Source of the DNA: Branchinecta lynchi | Taxonomy: Eukaryota > Arthropoda > Branchiopoda > Anostraca > Branchinectidae | Assembly: GCA_023053575.1 (NCBI GenBank) | Contig: JAKZAP010000009.1 | Location: 15,667,869-15,731,868 of the forward strand | Direction of reading: 5' to 3' | Length of the DNA: 64,000 nt | In this document: piece by piece, positions 45,394 through 54,453 of the stretch | Position numbering within the stretch: position 1 is the stretch's first letter | How the letters are laid out: every line of letters begins with the position of its first letter | Notes under the pieces: model-generated | Seen by the model: only the letters and a program-made list of their open reading frames with translations | Told to the model about the DNA's origin: nothing | Database searches by the model: none | Program-made: the position numbers and the translations under genes

Positions 45394-45549
45394 AGACAGA
45401 CATAGGAAGACCGCGGTGAAGTAAAAGCACAGGGAGACGTCAAGGTCGAGACAGACACCATCCAGTAATCTATTCCCAGTCAAAAGTTTTGCGTCACTCG
45501 GTTTGCTAGTCTATTTCTTAAGTTAAAGTTGCCTAGATCTATTTAGTAA

Positions 45550-46569
45550 CAAGACCAAAGATGTCGATGGGATCCCAAAAATCTAAGATTTGATCCAGAC
45601 AATTCGGTCTTGTCTTCGCCAGGCTAATTATCAGAGAAAACCGAGTTCAGATATTACTACCTATCTATACCTCTATAAGCCATATCTATTTTGACGATAT
45701 TGACCGAAACTTCCTACTTTACTACTGCCAAATTTGCGGTTTTGCCCGAATTCCGAGAACTACTAGTCCAGCAAAAACAGAAAAATTCAGAAACGAAGCC
45801 GGCGTATCTCCTTATCCCTATAAAGAAATCTAATCAACTTTAAATAAAATTTTGACTTAAAAAAATGCGGGTACAACCGGATTCCGGACTAATTATATGT
45901 CCAGGTAAAAAATTATCATTATATACAGACTCAGCATCTCTTCTTACCCCTAAATATATCATCTAATCAACTTCAGACAAAGCTTTTACTTTTAACATAT
46001 TTTCCGGTTTTGGCCGGATTACAGGCGAACTAGTTGTCCGGCGAGAAATGGTTTTCACCATCGGGTTCAGCATGTCTTCTTACCCATAAATCAAACATTT
46101 AATCAACTTCAAATGAAACTGTTACTTTTAACCAACTTTCCGGTTTTGGCCGGATTCCAGACGAACTGCTTGTCCGGCGACAAAATGATTTTCACCATCA
46201 TGCTCATTTTACTTTTAACCAGCTTTCCGGTTTTTGCCGGATTCCGGACGAACTACTTGTCCGGCGAGAAAATGATTGTCACCATCGTGCTCAGCATGTC
46301 TTCTCACCTCATAATCGACTATTAATCGACATTAGCTGTTTGAAAATATTTTGTTTGTCCCTTAAATTGAACCTCCTCCCCCACCCCTAAATATAGGGCT
46401 ACAGAGCCCATCTATGAACTCGACCTTACCCTTGACCCAAACAATCCTCATACCAAGTTTCATCAAAATATCTCCTTCCCTTCGAGAGTTATCGTGCTTA
46501 CAGACAGACGGACGGACGGACAACTTTTGCGGTGTCATAGGTATCCCTCCACTTACGTTTTGGGATCCC
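45550..46569 (-). mobile_element. E2 element in D2 (second)
   Basis: Counterpart of 39687-40752. About 52 bp shorter because CACCATCATGCTCA joins directly to TTTTACTTTTAACC near 46205, consistent with slippage between neighbouring core units. Confidence 0.8.
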
Positions 46570-46663
46570 AAAAGCTATTAAGTAAAAAGGAAATTAAAGT
46601 CGGATTTCGCTTTTTTCGACGTCTGAGACAATTAAATCTTCAAGGAATCCCGGTCTTAGGCAG

Positions 46664-47161
46664 TTAGATTAGATTAGATTAGATTCTTTTATTGCTAAAT
46701 TACATAATAACCCATCATGATAGGTAGCCGCCCATGAGGAGACATACATGCACTGGCACTGGGCGGTTACCGCAAACTACTTCAACTTAACTTAAACAAT
46801 AACTTAATTTCATTCAAACACTAATTAATAATTTTTTTTGTCCATATACCACACAAAAGAAAAAGAAGAAGAAAAGGAAAAATAAATAGATAAAGGTAAT
46901 AAAAAAAGAAATGATAACTTATAACTTCATTCTCTGAATCGTTACTCCTCACCCCTCCAACAAAAATTTCTGTACTCTATTTTTAAAGAATTGTTGGTGT
47001 TCAGCCGCCTTAATACTATCTGGGAGTGAATTCCATACCGCCTGGCCCAAATATTTAATTAAAAAGCCAGTTCGTCTACCACTCCTATACTCAGTCACCA
47101 GATCAGTAGCATTCCTTGTAAAATAATCATGCACATCATTATTACGTCTATAAAAATCTAA
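46664..47161 (-). pseudogene. LINE fragment in D2, part 1 (split by E1)
   Basis: Same (ATTAG)n tail and ORF2 C-terminus as at 40848 (IKYLGQAVWNSLPDSIKAA in the 46949-47164 frame). It stops at the E1 insertion in TCTATAAAAATCTA and resumes at 50022. Confidence 0.75.
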
Positions 47162-50021
47162 CAAGAGCTACGAGATCATATGGCACTTGTACGAGTAGGC
47201 TGTACAAGAAAGTAGATGAAAACGTCACAAAATACACCCGCCATCCAAAAAGGCGGTTCGTAAATAGAAATAGGATATTTAGTTTCACTCATTTCTGAGC
47301 AGTTCCGGCATCGTCTCGATTGCAATGCACATGACTGTTCAAACTTTCATCCCAATAAATCCATTTGTTTGATCCCTAGACGTGCTACACGATTTCCGGT
47401 ACTCACTCTATTTCCACCTACCGTGGCCGAATCTGGTTCGGAATAAAAAAAAAAATCGACCACCTAAAGCATCTTCGTTTATGCATGCATGTCTACCAAG
47501 TTTCACTCGAATCTGAGCATTTTTGGAAAGTTCCGGTACCCCCCCCCTTCCCACCAACGTTGTCGGAGCCGGTTCGGGCCCAATCTCTTAATTCCCTCAT
47601 CAAGTTTGACTGAAATTGGAGCATAGCCTATCTGCAAGTTTCCAGTACCCCCCCCCCCCTACCTTGGCCGAATCCGGCCCAGACGCCAAATAACAAATCT
47701 AGGCCGCATAAACTCGGCACTGTCGAATTGCATCTTATTCGGTCCATCCGTTTGGTTTTTGTGCATGTCAAAATCCACCCACCCCCAATTCCCCTAATCG
47801 TGGTCGCATATGGTTCGAACGCATGTTTTACATGTCGAGGCCATCGATTCGTATCACCCATGAAGTTTCACTCGAATCAGACCACTCGTTCGCAATTTAT
47901 AGAAGTCCATATTTCTCTTCTCTTGCTCCCCCAAAAATGCTCCGATCTAGGAACGGAAGTTTCCGGGGGTATGTTGTGTCAGGTTTTTAAGTCAAGATAA
48001 TTCGGGTCGCTAATATGCCTGCAAAGTTTCGCTGTCGTTTTACATCTGGAACTATTCTAACTCACGACTACCGGAATTCCAGGAAACCCCCTCCAACTCC
48101 CCCCACAGAGCCCCGAAACCATCTGGCTCCGTCAATTTCATCTAGGCCTAATGCTTGTTCCATCCATTAAGTTTCGTCCCAATCCCTCTGCTTTTAGAGT
48201 TTCTTGAGTTTTCCACCCCCCCCCCCCATCCCCACAGGTATTGGACCCGACCCGGACGTGACACTGAACGTCCGAGGCGATAGCTCACCAGACAAGTTTC
48301 ATTCAAATCCGATCACCCGTTCAAAAGTTATGCACGCCACTAGATTCCGGACTCCCCATCCACCCACTCCCCCCACGATGGTCGGGTCGGGGAAACGGCT
48401 GTTCTCAAGTCAATCTGTTCGGATCCCTGACATACCTGCCAAGTTTCATCGCCCTAGGACATCAGGAAGTATGCCGAACTCGCGGGATCGCTAGAAATCC
48501 GGACCCCCACCCTAACTCCCCCACAGTGCCCTGATCCGGTCCGGTTATGTCAATGACGTGTCTAGGACCTGTGCTTGTTTTTCCCACCAAGTTTCATCCC
48601 GATCCCTCCACTTTAAGCGTTTCTCAAAATTTCCGGTTCCCTCCTCCAACTCCCCCCAGTGTCATCGGATCCGGCCCGGGTTGAAAGTGAGGTGTCTGAG
48701 ACACAAGGTCATCCTAAATATCAATTTTCATCAAGATCCGATCACCCGTTCAAAAGTTATGCACGCCACTAGATTCCGGACTCCCCATCCACCCACTCCC
48801 CCCACGATGGTCGGGTCGGGGAAACGGCTGTTCTCAAGTCAATCTGTTCGGATCCCTGACATACCTGCCAAGTTTCATCGCCCTAGGACACCAGGAAGTA
48901 TGCCGAACTCGCGGGATCGCTAGAAATCACGACCCCCACCCCAACTCCCCCACAGTGCCCTGATCCGGTCCGGTTATGTCAATGACGTGTCTAGGACCTG
49001 TGCTTGTTTTTCCCACCAAGTTTCATCCCGATCCCTCCACTCTAAGCGTTTCTAAAAATTTCTGGTTCCCCATCCCAACTCCCCCACAGTGCCCTGATCC
49101 GGTCCGGTTATGTCAATGACGTTTCTAGGACCTGTGCTTGTTTTTCCCACCAAGTTTTATCCCGATCCCTCCACTTTAAGCGTTTCTCAAAATTTCCGGT
49201 TCCCTCCTCCAACTCCCCCCAGTGTCATCGGATCCGGCCCGGATTTAAAGTGAGGTGTCTGAGACACGAGGTCATCCTAAATATCAATTTTCATCAAGAT
49301 CCGATCACCCGTTCGCAAGCTAAAAATACCTCAAATTTTGGCTTCACCCTCCCTCCACTCCCCCCCCCCCAGATGGTCGAATCGGGGAATTGATGATTTC
49401 CTATTTAAGCTGGTCGGGTCCCAGACATGCCTGTCAAATTCCATCGTCCCAGCACATCAGGAAGCACGGAACTCGCGGGATCACTACAAATTCGGACTTC
49501 TCCCCCCCCCCCCAACTCCCCCAAAGTGAGCGGATCCGTTCCGGTTATATCAGTCACGTATCTAGGACTTTTGCTTGTACTTTCCACCAAGTTTCATTCG
49601 GATCCCTCCACTCTAAGTGTTTTCCAAGATTTCCGGTTTCCCCCTCTAACTCCCCCCAGTGTCACCGGATCCGGTCTGGATTTAATATGGAGGGTCTGAG
49701 ACACGAAGTCCTTCCATGTACTAAGTTTCATGAAGATCCGATCACCCGTTCGTAAGCTAAAAATATCTCATTTTTCCTATTTTTCCGGATTCCCCCTCCC
49801 TCCACTCCCCTCCAGATGGTCGGATCGAGGAAGCGACAATTTCTAATTTAATCTGGTCCAGTTCCTGATATGCTTGCCAAGTTTCATCGTCCTAGCTTAT
49901 CTGGAAGTGCCCGAACTAGCAAAACCGGGACCGACAGACCGACAGACCGACTGACCGACAGACCGACTGACGGACAGAAATAACAATCGCTATATGGCAC
50001 TTGAGTAAGCTCAAGTGCCAT
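47162..50021 (-). mobile_element. Family E1 element, complete, present in D2 only
   Basis: On the + strand it begins CAAGAGCTACGAGATCATAT plus GGCACTTG and ends ATGGCACTTGAGTAAGCTCA plus AGTGCCAT. The D1 counterpart reads TATAAAAATCTAAAAACATA with no insert, so the boundaries are directly visible. In D2 the flanks are AAAAATCTAA before and AAAAACATAG after. Read in the E1 direction the target is a T5 run, with at most two extra Ts. The element has about 20 half-units of ~140 bp (C runs on this strand near 47548, 47650, 48219, 49362, 49503) and a long TCGG/TCTG run near 49930-49980. No protein is encoded. Confidence 0.92.
48300..49330 (-). repeat. E1 core: recently amplified block inside the D2 copy
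   Basis: The segment ATGCACGCCACTAGATTCCG through CGCCCTAGGACATCAGGAAG at about 48328-48480 returns almost unchanged at about 48761-48905. CTGATCCGGTCCGGTTATGT occurs three times (about 48531, 48959, 49095). This indicates local duplication of blocks of half-units after divergence of the core. Confidence 0.75.
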
Positions 50022-50262
50022 AAAAACATAGACGGACACACTTCATGCAAACACTAAAAACCGCAGCCTGGGTAGTCACGAACTTGGCCCACATCCATCA
50101 CCTTTAACTTCCTAAAACATGCTACTGTATTATTAATCTCTTTAACGTAGCCACCTATCAAACGGACTGTCTTATTCTGTAAAATCGGAACACGCTTAAA
50201 ATTACTCATAAAATTGCTAGCCGATAACACACAACCATAATACACAAGTTAACCGTACAACA
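50022..50262 (-). pseudogene. LINE fragment in D2, part 2
   Basis: Continuation of the fragment split by E1: CATAGACGGACACACTTCAT and the ILQNKTVRLIGGY coding piece (50054-50245). The pairing with 41345-41580 in D1 is clear. Confidence 0.75.
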
Positions 50263-50263
50263 G

Positions 50264-50735
50264 ACACGTAGTAAGTAAGTAAGTAAGTAACTTATTTTCA
50301 CCCGCCATTTTGGAAAGCGGAGTGTAAAGAAAATAAATAGAAACAAATACAAAACAACACACATTTGATCTTAGGCCTGCCTGGAGACAGGATAACAGGT
50401 CATCCGCTGGTTGGGTCAAAGTGTCGATGATTTTCAGTGGAGACGAGGAGACTTTGCAAAGGGTAATACTTGTCTTCTTGTCCCGAATCTCGACAACAAA
50501 ACTGCTAGGCCACTGATCTTTATGGCTCTTGCACCCTCTGGCTTAAGTGACATGTCTGTCAATTCCATCTATGTCAATTCCCTCTGCCGATCATGGTGTC
50601 GGCCCCACGATTGCGAGTTATGGCTTCTTGCATATGTGCTAGGACGATGAAACTTGGCAAGCGTTTTAGGGGCCCGATCAACTAACTAGGAAACAAGTCG
50701 GTTTCCCGATGCGACCACCTTGTTTCTTAATCTTA
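50264..50735 (-). mobile_element. LINE tail and E1 fragment at the right edge of D2
   Basis: AGTAAGTAAGTAAGTAACTT as in D1, then about 250 bp, then an E1 head fragment (GTGCTAGGACGATGAAACTT). The E1 fragment extends past the duplication edge at 50672 to about 50730 (CCCGATCAACTAACTAGG ... CGATGCGACCACC). The sequence beyond 50672 is the original right flank of the duplicated unit. Confidence 0.55.
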
Positions 50736-50883
50736 AACTAGATATACGTTGCATGGGCAACCTTTGTTCGACTTCTCCAACTAAAGTGTTGCGAAGAGTA
50801 ACATTTCAGTTTTGTTTCTTCGCTATCGGTTAAATGCTGAAGTTCTCAACCCATCGACGCTTTCAAAAACGGTATGTTCCAAG

Positions 50884-51876
50884 CAGGGGCGAGGGGCGAC
50901 AATTTCCGGCTTCCGGCTCTGCAAACAAATGTTTGCAGAATTTGATTTCTTACGTATAAAAGACCCAGTGTGCGGAAAAGAACACCGACGCCCGACAAAA
51001 GCATTCAGAATTCGATTTCTTCTGTATTTTGCCCGACAAGATTGGAAAGAATTTTTTTTTTTTACGCGTATATAGAAGCCGATGTACCGACGAGACTTGA
51101 ACTTTCGGCATGCGCCCGCTAAAAAGTTACAGAATTTTTTTTTTTTTTTTTGTAAAAAGAACCGATGTGCCGACGAGAATACCGACGGCCGACAAAACCA
51201 TCGAGCATTTGATTTGTTCTGTGTTTTGCTCGACTAGACTGTACGGAACTTGATTCATACGTGTAAAAATAACCCCTTGTGCCAATGAAACTTAAACTTC
51301 CTGGGTGCGCCCTACAATGTTTGCAAAATTTGATTTCTTATGTATAAGTAGAACCCGATATGCCGACGAGTCGACCGACGCCCGACAAAAGCATAAAAAA
51401 ATATTTCTTCTGGATTTCTTATGTATAAAAAGAACCCGATGTGCCGACGAACCGAGGCACGACAAAAGCCTGCAGAATTCGATTTCTCCAGTGCTTTGCC
51501 TGACAAATGTTTGCAGGATTTCATTTCTTGCGTATAAAAACAACCCGATGTGCCGACGAGTCGACCGACGCCCGACAAAAACTTAATTTGTTTTTATTTC
51601 TTCTGGATCCCTTCTGTATAAAAAGAACCCGATGTCCCGACGAGAATACCGAGGCACGACAAAAGCATGTAGAATTCGATTTCTTCAGTGTTTGGCCCGA
51701 CAAACGTTTGCAGGATCTTATTTCTTGCATATAAAAACACCCGATGTGCCGACGAATCGACCGACGCCTGATAAAAAGCATACAAAATATAATTTTTTCT
51801 GTGTTTGCCGGCGCTTCGCGCTTGCCGGCGCTCCCCCCCCCCCCCCCTCCCCCCCCCCCCCATAGTGACGCCCCTG
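50884..51876. mobile_element. hAT-like non-autonomous element with 8 bp target duplication
   Basis: Ends CAGGGGCG and CGCCCCTG, flanked by GTTCCAAG at 50876-50883 and again at 51877-51884. An 8 bp duplication with CAG...CTG ends is the hAT signature. The interior is a tandem series: GATTTCTTATGTATAAAAAG, AACCCGATGTGCCGACGAG and CGACGCCCGACAAAA alternate with a variant containing CAGTGTTTGGCCCGACAA, giving a dimeric period of roughly 190 bp. Near the right end is a C run of ~30 bases (51833-51861, interrupted by TCC). No transposase sequence remains. Confidence 0.88.
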
Positions 51877-52009
51877 GTTCCAAGAAGAACACAATCGGTA
51901 ATCACATGGACAAAGACTATTCCTCACGGCTGAAAAACCAAGAGTAAATGAATATTGAAGAAGGGACTAAGTAGACTTTGCAGCCAGTTGAAGTTTATCC
52001 TTTTCAATC

Positions 52010-52251
52010 AATCAATCAATCAATCAAGCTTAATCCGAATAGCTAAAAGCTAGAAAAAGGAATAGAAATTTACAAAATACACAGACACACAAGAAACAAT
52101 TTAACTTATACACTTACAAGAAATTACCAGAAATAAATGATGGAATGAAACTACGTAAAAATTGAGTAGACGAATTAGCGGGATATGAGGAAAACTTATA
52201 GCCAGTATTCCTCTCGGACCGACGCACGGAATACGGGAGGGGAGGGGGGAA
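52010..52251 (-). mobile_element. LINE/SINE 3' end with (GATT)n tail in E3
   Basis: Flanked by TTTTCAATC at 52001-52009 and 52252-52260, a 9 bp target duplication within E3 sequence that reads TTTTCAATCGTAGACATC in other copies. The + strand begins AATCAATCAATCAATCAAGC, which is an inverted microsatellite tail. The 242 bp body is non-coding and looks like a LINE 3' UTR or a SINE. Confidence 0.7.
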
Positions 52252-52260
52252 TTTTCAATC

Positions 52261-53717
52261 CTAGACATCGTGACGGATGAAAACTTGCAACATTGTCTTA
52301 TATAATCTAATTGGTATTATAAGGCTATCAGTAAGTTTTCAGTATGAGAATACCATAGATGACAATCTATCACTGATTCCGAAAATAACTCATTGTTTTA
52401 CATTTGTTATGGTGGTGCCATCTGCACCCCGTACTGCTAACTTGCCGCCGGTACGCAGCGTTACTCCCTTTCCATTCGGTTTGTTTAATCCTTTATACTG
52501 TCGTGACTTTGTACTATTTTATTAACTCTATGTTCATGACTCATCCGGGAGAATGAATTATCTTCTTCATACTTCTTTTCCGGGCCTCGACCGGGAACAA
52601 CCCTTTTTACCTAAAGGTTGCTTATTTTGTAAGTAAGTTCATACAGAGAATAAAACCTTTTGTTTATTTACGGACCATAGGTCATTATTATGAGTCTTGG
52701 AATGTGCACCAATGAGAATGTGCACCAATTAGCATATATTTCTAGCCCCGCATGAACCCCCTCCAGCAACCAATTCGTACTTACAAGTCCCTCTCTTCGC
52801 GATAGACATCAAATACACTCGAAATAAACAATAGGTACGCCAACTGGCAGAAGTTGTAAACCCCTCATCGTCGAAGATAATTATAGCTTATCAGCCAATT
52901 GTTACTTAGTTTTAGGAACCAAATTGTTTTACTGCCAAATCCTCTGAAGCAACATTGGGGTCCACCAACTAGCAAAGTTGCAAACCCCTTATCACCGAGG
53001 ATGATTATGGTCTATTATTGCGAAAATAACTCATTGTTTTACATTATCTTTTGCAGCCGTTGCGTAAACACTTAATTCTAGGTTAAACTGATAGACCATT
53101 GAGACGAATATTCTTTCCCTCAGATTTATAGAGATCGAATAAAATGTGCACCTTACTTTTAGGAACCAAATTGTTTTACTGCCAAATCCTCTGAAGCAAC
53201 ATTAGGTCCACCAACTAGCAAAGTTGCAAACCCCTTATCGCCGAGGATGATTATGGCCTAACAGCCCTTTGTTGCTTGCAAGTCCCCACATGTAATTGAG
53301 ATCTGCCTATTTTTGGTTTCAGTGTGTACCCTACTACTGGAGTTTTTAACCCCTGGACATTTTCAAAATGGTGTATCTCATGAAGGAATCTTGTACCAAA
53401 AAAACAATAGCACATACTTTGATCAATTCATCCCATAGTTCAAAAGTTGCCGTAGGCCAACTTTCTAATATATCTACTTAGAAAGGAGCAAAGGATAAGC
53501 TCTAATCTCTTTAGCTTTGAGGTAACTTTTTTTAAGAGGCATATGCTATCTGATTCCATTTCACTATCGCAGTCCCATGCGCAAAAAATGGAATGATGAT
53601 CTTAGCTAAAATCACGAACAGAAATTGGTAGAAACAATAGATGGCAGCACTTTTGGACCCTTGGAAAAATGAAACTTTTGTTTCTCTAGATTTTTCTACT
53701 TATCATTCATAGAATAT
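52261..53717 (+). repeat. Diverged E3 core units
   Basis: Two overlapping sets of E3 landmarks: ATCGTGACGGATGAAAACTT at 52267, and ACAAGTCCCTCTCTTCGCGA with CACCAACTAGCAAAGTTGCA twice (about 52965 and 53207). One sub-block (TAGGAACCAAATTGTTTTAC) is duplicated at 52912 and 53159. The 52400-52690 stretch does not match other E3 copies. Confidence 0.55.
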
Positions 53718-54072
53718 TTTTTTTTATTTATTTATTTATCACCCGTCATTTCAAATAAAAAAGGGACGGAGTACAAAAACGAAAAGAAAAACAAAAAGAA
53801 AAACAAAACAAAAGCAAAACGTAACACTTTCATGGGAAACACAAAAATCGACAATTATTAACTGAGACTCTGACTGACTAAAAACCGAACACGATTACAT
53901 ACATATACACTTAAACTTTAAGAATTTTGCTCCAAGGGTGGGACTGGATTTTTGAGTTGTACTTGCTAATCAGGTTAGAAATAGCTAGCTCAGGGTCTTT
54001 TATGTTGTATATTTTGATCATTTTGGTATTTCTTGTCCAAGGGGGGAGCCGAAGTAAGTATTTGGAGAATAT
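53718..54072 (-). mobile_element. 5'-truncated LINE with (AAAT)n tail and ORF2 C-terminus
   Basis: Flanked by AGAATAT at 53711-53717 and AGAATAT at 54066-54072, a 7 bp target duplication in E3 sequence. The + strand begins with a T run and TTATTTATTTATTTATC, the inverted tail. On the minus strand, 54071 down to 53911 is open for about 53 codons, includes WTRNTKMIKIYNIKDPEL and ends at a TAA. This fits the last residues of a LINE ORF2. Confidence 0.7.
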
Positions 54073-54453
54073 GTTGGCTCTGGGGCTGGCAGCTGCATCA
54101 CATATTTAGCACTTATAAATTTTAGTCCAAATTCATTTTAAACCTGGTGCCTGCCCGCTTGCCTGCTAAAACGGAGCTTTCCACTCGAAAGCAGAAACAT
54201 GGTTTGATGAAATGAAAGCCTGGCTGCAAAACTTCAGATAGTCCTCTCTGACATAGGCTATTCAGCTCCGCTTCACTTCACATACCGTAGGCTCTGACTC
54301 GAGGACAAGCAAAAACCATCTTTTTGGCCTCAGTCAAGAGTTATACGGAGCTTTCCAAAATGTAATGCATGTCATATCCATCAATCCGGCCTAAGGTCCA
54401 CACTTTCCGTAAAAGCCGCACAGGTTACAACCCTTACCGCTTCCCAGCAAAAA

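Larger units (their letters stand above)
42003..50672 (+). repeat. Tandem segmental duplication, unit D2 (8.67 kb; 5.81 kb without the E1 insert)
   Basis: Direct repeat of D1. Differences include a 2.86 kb E1 insertion (47162-50021), loss of ~52 bp inside the second E2 near 46205, and scattered substitutions. Its left edge is exactly the first base of the foldback element, with no ACCTGTTTC before it. Confidence 0.95.
50738..54452 (+). mobile_element. Family E3 element, copy C (worn, interrupted)
   Basis: Worn start CTAGATATACGTTGCATGGG plus CAAAGTGTTGCGAAGAGTAAC near 50790-50805, then TTTCTTCGCTATCGGTTAAATG. The core is recognisable at 51950-52010, 52252-52400 and 52700-53480 (CATCGTGACGGATGAAAACTTG; CACATTCTCATTGGTG-type segments). 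The 3' part at 53450-54450 contains AGGTCCACACTTTCCGTAAA. It stops at CTTCCCAGCAAA where copy B begins, so its 3' hairpin is missing. It carries a hAT-like element and two LINE-tail insertions. Confidence 0.65.

Noticed and set aside
48204..49755. Proline-rich frames of 90-121 codons at 48-50 kb
   Set aside because: Translations of E1 core half-units; proline comes from the C runs, and the same peptides repeat with the satellite.
36143..50672. Tandem duplication as an assembly artefact
   Set aside because: The copies differ by a 2.86 kb insertion, a 52 bp deletion and scattered substitutions, and the junction has a distinct sequence. Long reads would still be the final check.
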